This document shows positions 8,686 to 16,898 of a stretch of 50,217 bases of DNA, piece after piece. A program made the translations under genes and the position numbers. The notes below the pieces were generated by a model, which worked only from the letters and a program-made list of their open reading frames with translations, did not search any database and was not told the origin of the DNA. This stretch comes from JTS-RE37 sp041744575 (GTDB lineage: Bacteria; Bacteroidota; Bacteroidia; Flavobacteriales; Flavobacteriaceae). Where the stretch lies: contig JBGTKP010000022.1 of the NCBI GenBank assembly GCA_041744575.1, positions 1 to 50,217 of the forward strand. Direction: 5' to 3'. The stretch's first letter is position 1; each line of letters starts with the position of its first letter.

Positions 8686-9480
8686 TCAGTTCCGTACCCT
8701 GAAGGATGCCGATACCGGATCAAAGGCAATGGAGTCTGAAGGGAAAAGCGCCTCAAAACTGTGATTGGCAATAAGCTCGGACGGAGTACCATAAAAGCTT
8801 CTGCCCGTATCCAGGATGAGTATTTTATCACAGAGCTGTATGGCCAGATCTATTTCGTGGGTGGTGAAAACAATGGATTTTGAATTTGTGTGAGCTATGT
8901 GCTGTAACAGCTGAAGTACCTGCACCTTATGATACAGATCCAGGTGTGTGGTGGGTTCGTCCAAGAGCATCAGGACGGTATCCTGTGCAAGTGCCCTGGC
9001 GATCAATACCTTTTGTAACTGTCCGTCACTGAGTTCTGAGCATTTTTTATATCGGAGCGTGTCGAGGCCGGCCTTTACAATCACATGGTTTACTTGTTCC
9101 AAATCTTCCGGGGTCATTGTTCCCAGCCAATTGGTATAAGGATGACGACCGAGGCTGACCAGGTCCCCTACCGTCAGATTGCCTGAAGTTACGGACTCTG
9201 TCAGCACTACACTCAATTCTTTGGCAAGCAGTTCCCTTGGTATGCTTTCCAGGGACGCCCCATTGATTTTAATTGTACCATTATGTTTGGGCTGCATCCC
9301 GGCAAGGGTTCTGAGCAAGGTGCTTTTTCCAATACCATTGATCCCTATTACGGCTACAAGCTCTCCTCTGCCTACCGAAAATGAGATATCACGGGCGATG
9401 ACGGCAGGTTTTTTACGTGAGGTGTAGCCGATTGCCAGAGAAGCCACCGTTAATCCATCTGTTAGTTTCTCCTTTCCCAT
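8686..9480 (-). CDS. btuD: ABC transporter ATP-binding protein, BtuD/FecE type
   Basis: This 264-residue ATPase should energise uptake of cobalamin (or a siderophore) through the neighbouring permease. Walker A GINGIGKS is at 46-53, the signature LSDGQ at 150-154, Walker B LMLLDE at 170-175 and the H-loop His at 208. At the Q-loop the usual Gln of this family is replaced by Glu95 (VVLTES), which may be a lineage trait. The gene is separated from the permease by 219 bp, unlike the tightly coupled permease and binding-protein genes, and has its own good -7 box. The B12 assignment rests on the riboswitch-controlled receptor next door. Confidence 0.85.
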   Translation of the reverse strand: MGKEKLTDGLTVASLAIGYTSRKKPAVIARDISFSVGRGELVAVIGINGIGKSTLLRTLAGMQPKHNGTIKINGASLESIPRELLAKELSVVLTESVTSGNLTVGDLVSLGRHPYTNWLGTMTPEDLEQVNHVIVKAGLDTLRYKKCSELSDGQLQKVLIARALAQDTVLMLLDEPTTHLDLYHKVQVLQLLQHIAHTNSKSIVFTTHEIDLAIQLCDKILILDTGRSFYGTPSELIANHSFEALFPSDSIAFDPVSASFRVRN

Positions 9481-9542
9481 TTGTTCCGATTATTTATGTC
9501 CTGAGACCAGTCAATTTCCACAACGGTATTCTTTACCTGCAT
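9462..9542 (-). CDS. Possible 26-residue leaderless small ORF upstream of btuD
   Basis: An ATG at 9542 opens a 26-codon frame ending at 9462, overlapping the btuD start in another frame. A perfect -7 box (TAACTTTG, minus strand 9554-9547) ends 4 nt before this ATG, so a transcript would begin at or next to it. The peptide is hydrophilic (MQVKNTVVEIDWSQ...) with no recognised domain. It may be a translated leader that affects btuD, or chance. Confidence 0.2.
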   Translation of the reverse strand: MQVKNTVVEIDWSQDINNRNKWERRN

Positions 9543-9546
9543 TTTG

Positions 9547-9554
9547 CAAAGTTA
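9547..9554 (-). promoter_or_regulatory. Candidate internal -7 box for btuD
   Basis: TAACTTTG on the minus strand matches TAnnTTTG exactly within the 219-bp gap between the permease and ATPase genes. No TTG lies at the ideal -33 distance. Apart from this box and a small overlapping ORF, I see nothing in the gap. Confidence 0.4.
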
Positions 9555-9699
9555 GGCACCCAATGATCAAATCGGCTGGATGAATAGGACCTATTTCATA
9601 TGATTTTACTTTCCAATCATTTTTGCCAAATTTAATTTTTCGCTTCAGGGCATGAGGCCCGACGCTGATCTATTTTGAAAGTGGCACGGAACACGCTAA

Positions 9700-10731
9700 T
9701 TAAAAAACCATGCTGCGCCTCCTCATGAGCAGCCAAATTACCACCGGTGCACCTATGATGGAGGTAATGGCATTTATGGGTAATACATGTGCTGAAGTAG
9801 GAAGTTGTGCCAAGGTGTCGCATAAAAGTAAAAGAATGGCCCCGTAGATCAGAACCGCGGGAAGAAGTATTTTGTGACTGGTGGTATCAAAGATCTGACG
9901 CGTCAGATGGGGAACAGCCAGGCCGATAAACGCAATGGGTCCTGCAAAAGCAGTAACCCCACCTGCCAGAATTCCGGTCGCAAGTATGATCCGGTATCGT
10001 GCCGGCCTTATCCGCACCCCAAGGCTTTGGGCATAATGCTCTCCCAAGAGCAGAGCATCAAGGGATTTAATGCTGTAAATGCTTATAACGATGCCTGCAA
10101 GGATGATGACAAGAAGCACAGGAAGCTGATACCATGACAGATTCCCGACACTCCCGAAGGACCAGTAGATATATCGCTGTAGCTTTTCAGCATTTGTGAA
10201 ATAGGATAAAAGGGTGACGATGGCCGCAGTGATACTGCCAAACATGAGCCCTATTATAAGTAAGGCCATGGTATCCCGGATTTTGGTTGCCACAAGCATC
10301 ACGGCCAGCAGCACTACAAAACTGCCAAGACTCGCCGCTATAGTCAGGGTTACACTGTTGATGGGGTCAAAAGGAAGCCATCCCAAAAAAAATACAGATC
10401 CCATAATTAGAAAAGCAACACCCAGACTCGCTCCGGAGCTTATTCCCAAAACAAAGGGACCGGCAAGCGGATTCCTGAAAAGTGTCTGCATCAGAAGACC
10501 ACTGAGTGCAAGACCCATGCCCACGAGAATAGCGGTAATTGCTTTAGGAATCCGGTAATTCCATAGAATATACTTCCAGGATTCCTTGGGAACCTCCCCT
10601 CCAAAAATGGCATTTAAGGTGGCCTTAAAAGGAATGTTTACAGATCCAAGGCTGATATTGAGAACAATGGATAAAAGCAATAACAAAACCAAAAGAGCGA
10701 AGGACCGTGAATAGTTCTTGATATCAGGCAC
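9700..10731 (-). CDS. btuC: FecCD/BtuC family ABC transporter permease
   Basis: This 343-residue inner-membrane protein has about ten transmembrane helices. It carries the FecCD/BtuC hallmarks RIPKAITAILVGMGLALSG and LFRNPLAGPFVLGISSGASLG in the first third, and GPIAFIGLAVPHLTR near the C-terminal coupling region. The start codon is GTG, and its G is the last base of the TAG stop of the binding-protein gene, so translation is coupled. With that lipoprotein and the ATPase it forms an importer, presumably for cobalamin. Confidence 0.9.
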   Translation of the reverse strand: MPDIKNYSRSFALLVLLLLLSIVLNISLGSVNIPFKATLNAIFGGEVPKESWKYILWNYRIPKAITAILVGMGLALSGLLMQTLFRNPLAGPFVLGISSGASLGVAFLIMGSVFFLGWLPFDPINSVTLTIAASLGSFVVLLAVMLVATKIRDTMALLIIGLMFGSITAAIVTLLSYFTNAEKLQRYIYWSFGSVGNLSWYQLPVLLVIILAGIVISIYSIKSLDALLLGEHYAQSLGVRIRPARYRIILATGILAGGVTAFAGPIAFIGLAVPHLTRQIFDTTSHKILLPAVLIYGAILLLLCDTLAQLPTSAHVLPINAITSIIGAPVVIWLLMRRRSMVF

Positions 10732-11876
10732 TAGAGAAGGGGTTTAAAGAAGAATGGCTTGTGGTCCGGCAGCATTCCGGGATGGAAAATGTGGATCAGG
10801 TCCCTGAGAATGACATCCGGCCGTCCCGGGCCCATTTCATAGTACAACAATCCGCCTGTCTCCCCGGCAGACCTCGCATAAGTGAAAATTCTTCCGGATT
10901 TGAAGGCTTCGAATCGCTCATAATGCCGGTTGGCCTCCTTCATTTGGTCATAGGCCGTAAATTGGGATGGCGAAATCCAGAAATCGGCCTTTTCCGCTTT
11001 TTCCAAAACACTTTCCACGCTGAGTGAAAGACTGCCTGTTTCGGGACTTTCTCCCCACAGGTAACTGGCATTGGCGTCCTGCACAAACTGTGCCGCCCAA
11101 CTATTGCCGCCCGGAAGGTACCAGACATCCTCATAGAGGGAGCCGCTGAGAACGCTGGGCCGATCCTTCGCTGTCCTGGCGAGCTGTTTTGCCTCCTGGT
11201 AGGAGGTTGCAATGGATTCGAACAGGCTGTCTGCCTTTTTTTCCAGGCCAAAAAAAGGAGCAAAAAATTTGATCCATTCCGCCTTTCCCAATGGAGATTG
11301 CTCTGTCCAGTCCCCGTTGTAGACGACAGGGATATGGGACTGGCCAATTGCGTCATATGCCTTGTTCCGATTGTCAATGCTGAAACCGATGACTACATCT
11401 GGCTGCAGTTCGATGAGCCGTTCCGTATTCAGAGATTCATTATTCCCGAGTTCTGTAACCAGCCCTGCCTTTATCCGGCTCCTCGTCTTTTCAGAAGAGA
11501 TATAGTTGCAATTGGGAAATCCGACCAGGCTTGCTTCCACTCCGAGGGCCTCCAAAGCCGGGATGTGGGTAGTAGAAGTCACCACTATTTTTTCTACCGG
11601 AATTGTGATAATCGCATCATAGGCATCCTTATCCAGGGTCACCATTGCCAATTTTTCACGGGGAACCAGTGCATAGGTAAATCCTGATTCTGCACCTGGC
11701 CATGGGTTAGTGACCCTTATCACCGTTATGCCCGACGGTTCTTTCAACAGCTTAAAACCCTGGGCATAAGAAACGCTTTCCGCGCTGGAAAGTGTAACTT
11801 TTGACTTCTCGTTTTTTTTATCCTGCCGGCAAGCCAGAAATAAGAATAAGAGGAAATAAAGAACGATTCGTTTCAA
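10731..11876 (-). CDS. btuF: ABC transporter substrate-binding lipoprotein (BtuF-like)
   Basis: This 381-residue lipoprotein has a signal peptide with lipobox LFLAC (Cys16). The body matches the helical-backbone metal-receptor fold: IVVTSTTHIPALEALG, LNTERLIELQPDVVIGF, and a long helix joining two lobes. Substrates of the class are cobalamin, haem or ferric siderophores. The divergent riboswitch-controlled BtuB-like receptor points to cobalamin. Its own promoter lies on the far side of the riboswitch, so this transcript does not contain the aptamer. Confidence 0.85.
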   Translation of the reverse strand: MKRIVLYFLLFLFLACRQDKKNEKSKVTLSSAESVSYAQGFKLLKEPSGITVIRVTNPWPGAESGFTYALVPREKLAMVTLDKDAYDAIITIPVEKIVVTSTTHIPALEALGVEASLVGFPNCNYISSEKTRSRIKAGLVTELGNNESLNTERLIELQPDVVIGFSIDNRNKAYDAIGQSHIPVVYNGDWTEQSPLGKAEWIKFFAPFFGLEKKADSLFESIATSYQEAKQLARTAKDRPSVLSGSLYEDVWYLPGGNSWAAQFVQDANASYLWGESPETGSLSLSVESVLEKAEKADFWISPSQFTAYDQMKEANRHYERFEAFKSGRIFTYARSAGETGGLLYYEMGPGRPDVILRDLIHIFHPGMLPDHKPFFFKPLL

Positions 11877-11896
11877 GGGTAATTTTGCTTTGGTTT

Positions 11897-11904
11897 CAAA
11901 AATA
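11897..11904 (-). promoter_or_regulatory. Candidate -7 box for the btuF-btuC operon
   Basis: TATTTTTG on the minus strand matches the Bacteroidota -7 consensus exactly and leaves a leader of about 16 nt to the btuF ATG at 11876. No ideal -33 TTG is seen. Confidence 0.4.
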
Positions 11905-11945
11905 GTGTTAATTCATGGTCCGATATAAACCTGAACAAAAATGTT

Positions 11946-11953
11946 TACCTTTA
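11946..11953 (+). promoter_or_regulatory. Candidate -7 box for the riboswitch-btuB transcript
   Basis: TACCTTTA differs from TAnnTTTG at the last base. The start of transcription expected from it, about 11957, coincides with the 5' end of the P1 stem of the cobalamin riboswitch, which supports the assignment. Confidence 0.35.
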
Positions 11954-11956
11954 TCC

Positions 11957-12226
11957 TGAATTTGGGTTCCCGGCTGTGAAAAATACAGCCAGGATTAAAA
12001 GGGAATCCGGTGATTTGGGGTCAGGCAGACGACTGCTTCCTTAAAAAATCCGGAACTGTTCCCGCAACTGTAAGCTTAGCTTCCGTGTTTGTGTCCTTCG
12101 GTCCAGGCAAAGAAGTGGCGGCCTTTTCTTCTATACCACTGTCCTCTCTCCGTGAGATTTTAAACGGGGAATCGGAGGATGGGAAGGTGAGATACCGTAC
12201 GCAAGTCAGGAGACCTGCCTGATTCA
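11957..12226 (+). ncRNA. Cobalamin riboswitch (AdoCbl class)
   Basis: The aptamer core is unmistakable: GGGAATCCGGTG at 12001-12012, CCGGAACTGTTCCCGCAACTG at 12050-12070 in two adjoining conserved blocks, and the B12 box AGTCAGGAGACCTGCC at 12204-12219. TGAAT (11957-11961) can pair with ATTCA (12222-12226) to close P1. At about 270 nt it is longer than common examples because of an enlarged variable region between the core and the B12 box. The known role of the family is to shut off the downstream gene when cobalamin is bound; here that gene is the BtuB-like receptor at 12309. Confidence 0.95.
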
Positions 12227-12308
12227 AAAAAACACTGTGAAACTTTCGGGATAAAAGTTTGCGTATGGATACCATCGTGTCCCGCTCCCGTTTATTGACC
12301 TTAACCAA
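12227..12308 (+). promoter_or_regulatory. Riboswitch expression platform
   Basis: Between aptamer and ATG, AAACTTT (12240-12246) and AAAGTTT (12254-12260) form a 7-bp hairpin with the loop CGGGATA. Part of that loop, CGGGA (12247-12251), could instead pair with TCCCG (12280-12284), giving two mutually exclusive folds. No poly-T tract follows, so control at translation initiation fits better than termination (inference). Confidence 0.45.
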
Positions 12309-14174
12309 ATGACAAAAACCTTATTGGTCTTTTGTGCTGCCTTATTGGTAAGCACAATCCTCCCGGCACAAGTCGTTGCCGATTCCCTCCGTCTTCAGAA
12401 TCTGGATGAAGTGGTGGTAAGTGATTCAAGATTTCCCCTTAAAAGGCAGTATTCGGGAAAAACGGTAATTCTCATTGACTCTATTGAACTGGAAAAGAAC
12501 CAGGGCCGGTCGCTGGCCGAATTATTAACTACACAAGGCGGTATAGAAATTTCCGGAGCCCGGGGTCGGGCGGGAGAAGTTCTTGGGGTCTATGCGCGGG
12601 GAGGCCGGGGAAGACAGGTTCTTGTGCTGGTAGATGGCGTTCGCATCTCTGACCCTTCCTCTTCTTCCCAGGAATACGACCTTCGATTGGTCGACTTATC
12701 AGCCATTGCATCCATAGAGATTATAAAAGGGGCCACCAGCACCCTCTATGGCACCAATGCCGCTACCGCTGTGATCAGTATCACAACCAAGAAGGCACCT
12801 TCATCCAAAATTGGCGGGCAATTCCATACCTCCCTTGGAACCCACCAAACTTCTACTGATCAGAAATATGCCATAGGAAGTTTTGTTAATAACGCCCGGA
12901 TCGCGGGAACTTTGGGGCACTTTACCTATGCATTGGCTCTGGGCCATAGTTTTTCCAACGGGTTGTCATCCATAATCACACCTGTTGATGAAATTGACCC
13001 TTTTTCAAGGCTCCATACCGAATTACGCCTTGGTTACCGATTTTCGGAGCAATTCCATGTAGATTTCTACGGTAATCAGGTCCGGATGAAAACAGAATAT
13101 GATGAATCCTTCGGGTTATTTGATGCGCCTTACCGTTATACCAGCATGCAGGAACGCACAGGAATTTCAGGCAGCTTTTCGTACGCTCCTGGAGAAGTTT
13201 GGTTTAATATGGCCTATACGCAATTTGATTCTGAAAATTTCAGCGCTTTTCCGGGCACCTTTACAGGGAATAATTATGTTCTTGATGTTCATAACAGCTA
13301 TGTCTTCGCTGAAAAAATTTATACCATTCTTGGATTGAACCATATCAGGGACGAAGCGCAACTTTCGACGGACTCAGATTTTCAGATTACAGACCCTTAT
13401 ATCAACGTTGTATATATTTCTCCTTTTGGTTTCAATCTGAATACCGGCGCAAGGCTCAACCTGCATTCCGAGTACGGGAATCACGTGGTCTACAGCGTCA
13501 ATCCTTCTTACACCCTAATGAAGGAGCGGGGCTACATGAAGCTGATATCTTCGTATGCAACCGCTTACATCACACCATCCCTGGTGCAATTGTTCGGAGA
13601 TTTCGGGGCAAATGCTACCCTGGAACCGGAGGATAACAGGACCATTGAAGCGGGATTGGAAATTGCGGAAAGCAATCAATTCAGAGCCAGTCTTCTGTAT
13701 TTTAACAGAAAGGAATCCGACTTCGTTTACTTTGATAATGCAAGCAGCCAATACCAGAATGCGGCAAATACCATCGAAGCACAGGGGATTGAGGGGGAGC
13801 TCAGCTGGTGGATAACGGGCAAATTACGGCTTGAGGCGAATTATACCTTTACGGAGCGCAAAGGAGACAATGCCATCCGAATTCCAAAACACAAAGTGAA
13901 TTCTGAACTGGCCTATACTTTCTCAGACAGGACATATGCCTCTGTTACCTACGCTCTGATTGGCGAACGATGGGATACTGATTTTAACACTTTTACAGAT
14001 GTTACTCTGGAATCTTATTCCCTGCTGGGAGTCTATATATCACAGGAAATACTTCCCAAGCGCCTTAAGGTCTATCTGGACGGTTTTAATCTGCTGAACA
14101 CCACCTACACAGAGGTACTGGGCTTTTCCAGCCGTGGCAGGAATATTTCTCTGGGCATGAGACTGACATTCTGA
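12309..14174 (+). CDS. btuB: BtuB-like TonB-dependent cobalamin receptor
   Basis: This 621-residue outer-membrane receptor has a Sec signal peptide, a TonB-box-like LDEVVVSDSRF at 31-41, a plug domain with QVLVLVDGVRISDPSSSS and the conserved IKGATSTLYGTNAATAVI, then a 22-strand-type barrel ending in a C-terminal Phe. The length matches E. coli BtuB (about 614). Placement directly behind a cobalamin riboswitch and divergent from a BtuFCD-like importer makes cobalamin the likely ligand. A corrinoid precursor such as cobinamide is also possible. Confidence 0.93.
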   Translation: MTKTLLVFCAALLVSTILPAQVVADSLRLQNLDEVVVSDSRFPLKRQYSGKTVILIDSIELEKNQGRSLAELLTTQGGIEISGARGRAGEVLGVYARGGRGRQVLVLVDGVRISDPSSSSQEYDLRLVDLSAIASIEIIKGATSTLYGTNAATAVISITTKKAPSSKIGGQFHTSLGTHQTSTDQKYAIGSFVNNARIAGTLGHFTYALALGHSFSNGLSSIITPVDEIDPFSRLHTELRLGYRFSEQFHVDFYGNQVRMKTEYDESFGLFDAPYRYTSMQERTGISGSFSYAPGEVWFNMAYTQFDSENFSAFPGTFTGNNYVLDVHNSYVFAEKIYTILGLNHIRDEAQLSTDSDFQITDPYINVVYISPFGFNLNTGARLNLHSEYGNHVVYSVNPSYTLMKERGYMKLISSYATAYITPSLVQLFGDFGANATLEPEDNRTIEAGLEIAESNQFRASLLYFNRKESDFVYFDNASSQYQNAANTIEAQGIEGELSWWITGKLRLEANYTFTERKGDNAIRIPKHKVNSELAYTFSDRTYASVTYALIGERWDTDFNTFTDVTLESYSLLGVYISQEILPKRLKVYLDGFNLLNTTYTEVLGFSSRGRNISLGMRLTF

Positions 14175-14175
14175 T

Positions 14176-14206
14176 AAAAAAAGGCCCTGACCGTAAGATC
14201 AGGGCC
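14176..14206 (-). terminator. Rho-independent terminator of the S41 protease gene
   Basis: GGCCCTGA (14183-14190) and TCAGGGCC (14199-14206) form a perfect 8-bp stem. On the minus strand the stem is followed by seven T residues (14182-14176), ending transcription from the gene that stops at 14232. On the plus strand no T run follows, although it sits just after btuB. Confidence 0.85.
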
Positions 14207-14231
14207 GGTGTGACACCATCGGATGCCATTG

Positions 14232-15734
14232 CTATTTTATATTCAGCTTGATTTCTTTATCGAGAAACATGTTGTCTTTGATGGAGCGGAACATTTTAGA
14301 ACTTGTATATAATTGTATAGGATACTTCACCTCAAAGCTGCGTTTTGCCATCGTGCCTGTTATTTCCTGAATGGCCCTGGCGAGCAAAGGCTCTGTTACC
14401 TCCCCAAGGACCCCGAGGTTTTCAAGATCCTCTTCAAGAGCGATATCGGGCTCAAAACCTGCTGTGTAATCGGAGAAGCCATCCGCGTTCTCATTCCGGC
14501 CAACCAATGGTTGTATGGCCCAGGAATTTTCCGGATTGATCTGATTTTCACGGGAAGGGGTATAAATAAATGGCGCTCCATCTCGGTCAGCATCATCAAC
14601 CATAGTGAGGGAAAATTCGTTCTTGCCTGTTGTTTTTGTACCTATAGTTATTACGTCAATATAGGGGTCCAGTCCGTTGATCACCAATTCGCTGGCTGAG
14701 GCTGTACTGCCGGTGGTAATGACATAGACCCTGCTGAGGCTTAAGGTATTAATAGCCGTACCATCGCCGGTCTGGTCCGCAAAATAGTCTTCAAGGGCTT
14801 GTGGATCATCGGCTGTAAATGCCTCCTGAATTTTCGGGTTCCACCTCTGACGGACATATAATTGGTCCGTATTGGTGCCGTAGACCATACTTGATAAAAG
14901 ACGGGAAGAATTCACTGATCCCCCGGAATTATAGCGCAGGTCCAGAACAAGATCTGTTACCCCTTCGGCTTTTAACTGCCCTACCGCGTCGTTCAAATCT
15001 TCATCAAATTCATTGGTAAAACCGTTGTACATCAGATAACCAATCTTGTTTCCTCCGATTTCCAGCGATTCTACAATATAAATTGGATTTTCGACCAATG
15101 CCTCCTCTTTTGTCAGCGTGACCTCCTTTCCATTCGGGGCAATGACGTCCTCTTCGATATCGGCCATGGTAAGCGTATAAGTCGCATTATCACCAAATAA
15201 AAGTTCTTCGTAATTATTGAGGTTCAGGGTTTCTCCATCAACCCCGACGAACAACTCCCCTCTGGAGATATCCTGGGAGTCAGCATCCGACCCTGTAACT
15301 ATATAACGTACATAGCCAAAAATATCATCGCTGTCATCAAAAAGGAACAATCCAAATTCTAAACCATTACTTCTAGAAATACCTGACAAGTTATTTGTAA
15401 GCTCCTCATAATCATCATTGTAAAAGCTGAAACGATCTTCGGTGTACCGCAATGCGTTGTCAAAAAAATCTGCGGGGTCACTTTCAGTCTGAAGAAAGGT
15501 GGTATAGTCCTCTTCACCGGTAAAGCGATCGTCCGCCAGATCCGGAACATCGGCCTGCCAGAAATACCAGATATTCATGGCCTTCCACATAAAATCCTGT
15601 ACCACCACATCCGCTGTGGGATCGGGATCTGGTCCCGGAGGGCCATCAACCCCGTCATCATCATTCTTTGAGCAACCAGTCACAAGTAGGAATGTACCCA
15701 GAAAAAGGGCAATATATTTTTTCATCTTTTTCAC
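14232..15734 (-). CDS. S41 family C-terminal processing peptidase, lipoprotein
   Basis: The 500-residue product has a lipoprotein signal with LLVTGC (Cys21) and a low-complexity Gly/Pro/Asp linker (27-40). A Trp-rich segment and a PDZ-like domain (about 115-225) follow. The S41 core is at about 230-430, with DLRYNSGG at 265-272, the serine loop TGSTASASE at 341-349 and the catalytic Lys371 in GTKTTGKN. Such Bacteroidota lipoproteins sit on the cell surface or periplasmic side and cut unknown substrates. The gene is monocistronic with its own terminator. ATG at 15734 and a second one three codons later are both possible. Confidence 0.9.
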   Translation of the reverse strand: MKKMKKYIALFLGTFLLVTGCSKNDDDGVDGPPGPDPDPTADVVVQDFMWKAMNIWYFWQADVPDLADDRFTGEEDYTTFLQTESDPADFFDNALRYTEDRFSFYNDDYEELTNNLSGISRSNGLEFGLFLFDDSDDIFGYVRYIVTGSDADSQDISRGELFVGVDGETLNLNNYEELLFGDNATYTLTMADIEEDVIAPNGKEVTLTKEEALVENPIYIVESLEIGGNKIGYLMYNGFTNEFDEDLNDAVGQLKAEGVTDLVLDLRYNSGGSVNSSRLLSSMVYGTNTDQLYVRQRWNPKIQEAFTADDPQALEDYFADQTGDGTAINTLSLSRVYVITTGSTASASELVINGLDPYIDVITIGTKTTGKNEFSLTMVDDADRDGAPFIYTPSRENQINPENSWAIQPLVGRNENADGFSDYTAGFEPDIALEEDLENLGVLGEVTEPLLARAIQEITGTMAKRSFEVKYPIQLYTSSKMFRSIKDNMFLDKEIKLNIK

Positions 15735-15863
15735 TTTAAGGTAGGTCTGTCAAATACTGTTCCAAAAAACCACGCCACAGCATCCGGAAACCCGGTTTCA
15801 ATTTTTTTTTACATTCCCAGGGAAGTACCTTAGTATGTAATTGCCTAAAATACTTACATATCC

Positions 15864-15947
15864 ATGAAAAAAAAACTTTTTGTAACAATATTCGTTATAC
15901 TTCGTCTTCCTTGTGTAAAGGCTCCTGGATGGTTACTCTTGCAATAG
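15864..15947 (+). CDS. Possible 27-residue leader peptide upstream of the sigma factor
   Basis: ATG at 15864 opens a short frame (MKKKLFVTIFVIL...) that looks like the start of a signal peptide and stops at 15947, 11 nt before the sigma-factor start. It could be a leader peptide, a decayed exported protein, or chance. Upstream of it at 15784-15795 is a short CCGG/CCGG hairpin followed by nine T residues. I saw no consensus -7 box in the gap. Confidence 0.2.
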   Translation: MKKKLFVTIFVILRLPCVKAPGWLLLQ

Positions 15948-15958
15948 AACAAAGGCAA

Positions 15959-16465
15959 ATGACACAATCGGAATTTATACGTGTGGTAATGCCTTTTAAG
16001 GACAAGCTCTACCGGCTTGCGAAGCGATTATTGGTTTCTTCAGCAGAAGCGGAAGATGCCACTCAGGAAATTTTGATGAAATTATGGGCCAGAAAGAGCA
16101 TGATGGAAAGTTATAAGAATGTAGAGGCCTTTGCGATGACAATGACGAAGAATTATTGTCTGGACCGGCTGAAGTCCAAGCAATCCGGAAACCTCAAATT
16201 GGTTCATACCAATTACGATAGCGGTACATCGCTGCAAAAGCAGATGGAAGCCATTGACAGTGTCAGCTGGATTGAAAAGATTATGCTGGAATTGCCGGAA
16301 CAGCAAAAAATGGTATTGCAGCTTAGGGATATAGAGGCATATGAATATGAGGAAATTGCCGAACATCTTGAAATGAGCCCAACAGCGGTTCGTGTGGCCC
16401 TGTCCAGGGCACGGAAGGCTGTTCGTGATAAATTAGTTCAAAAACACAATTATGGAATTGGATAA
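15959..16465 (+). CDS. ECF-type RNA polymerase sigma factor
   Basis: This is a 168-residue sigma-70 family protein when started at the ATG at 15959 (MTQSEFIRVV); upstream in-frame starts at 15911 and 15929 lack homology-like sequence. Region 2 (about 10-75) holds AEDATQEILMKLW. Region 4 (about 110-165) holds LPEQQKMVLQLRDIEAYEYEEIAEHLEMSP in parts, with the helix-turn-helix TAVRVALSRARK. It overlaps the next gene by 14 nt, the usual arrangement with an anti-sigma factor. The probable regulon includes the three DUF4252 genes downstream (inference). Confidence 0.93.
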   Translation: MTQSEFIRVVMPFKDKLYRLAKRLLVSSAEAEDATQEILMKLWARKSMMESYKNVEAFAMTMTKNYCLDRLKSKQSGNLKLVHTNYDSGTSLQKQMEAIDSVSWIEKIMLELPEQQKMVLQLRDIEAYEYEEIAEHLEMSPTAVRVALSRARKAVRDKLVQKHNYGIG

Positions 16466-16886
16466 TATAAGTGGATTGTTGGAAAAGTACTTCGAAGCCA
16501 CTGCTACGGCAGCCGAGGAAAGGGAATTGCGGGATTATTTTTCAGGAGAGCGGGTAGCTCCTCAATTCGAGATCTATCGGCCCATGTTTAAGTATTTCTC
16601 TGAGGCAAAGGACGAACGTTCTTCCAGAAAGTTGTTGCTGAAGAAGCATCCCGGCTATGTCAGGTGGCTATCTGTAGCTGCGGCAGCGGTGGTCATAGTT
16701 ATGATTTATTTAGGGAACAGTTACCAGGAAAACAGGGAAATGGAACAACAGAAAGCAGAATACGCCTATCAAGAGACAAGGAAAGCGCTTAGACTGTTGG
16801 CTCAAAATCTGGACCGTGGAGCCGATAAAATGGCATATCTGAATGAGTTTGAAGCTACAAAAGAAAAGATTTATAAAAGCAATTAA
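16452..16886 (+). CDS. Probable anti-sigma factor, single-pass membrane protein
   Basis: This 144-residue protein has an N-terminal soluble part (residues 1-70), one transmembrane helix (about 73-89, VRWLSVAAAAVVIVMIYLG) and a charged, helical C-terminal part. The N-terminal stretch EKYFEATATAAEERELRDYF resembles the start of many Bacteroidota anti-sigma proteins. The 14-nt overlap with the ECF sigma gene and the one-TM topology support the role. No zinc-binding HxxxCxxC motif is present, so it is not a ZAS-type anti-sigma factor. Confidence 0.65.
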   Translation: MELDNISGLLEKYFEATATAAEERELRDYFSGERVAPQFEIYRPMFKYFSEAKDERSSRKLLLKKHPGYVRWLSVAAAAVVIVMIYLGNSYQENREMEQQKAEYAYQETRKALRLLAQNLDRGADKMAYLNEFEATKEKIYKSN

Positions 16887-16898
16887 ATATAAAAAAAT

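Noticed and set aside
12021..12308. A 95-codon open frame on the minus strand across the riboswitch
   Set aside because: The region has the conserved cobalamin aptamer on the plus strand; the frame is incidental.
14207..14217. GGTGTGACACC palindrome after btuB as a plus-strand terminator
   Set aside because: Its arms leave almost no loop and no T run follows.
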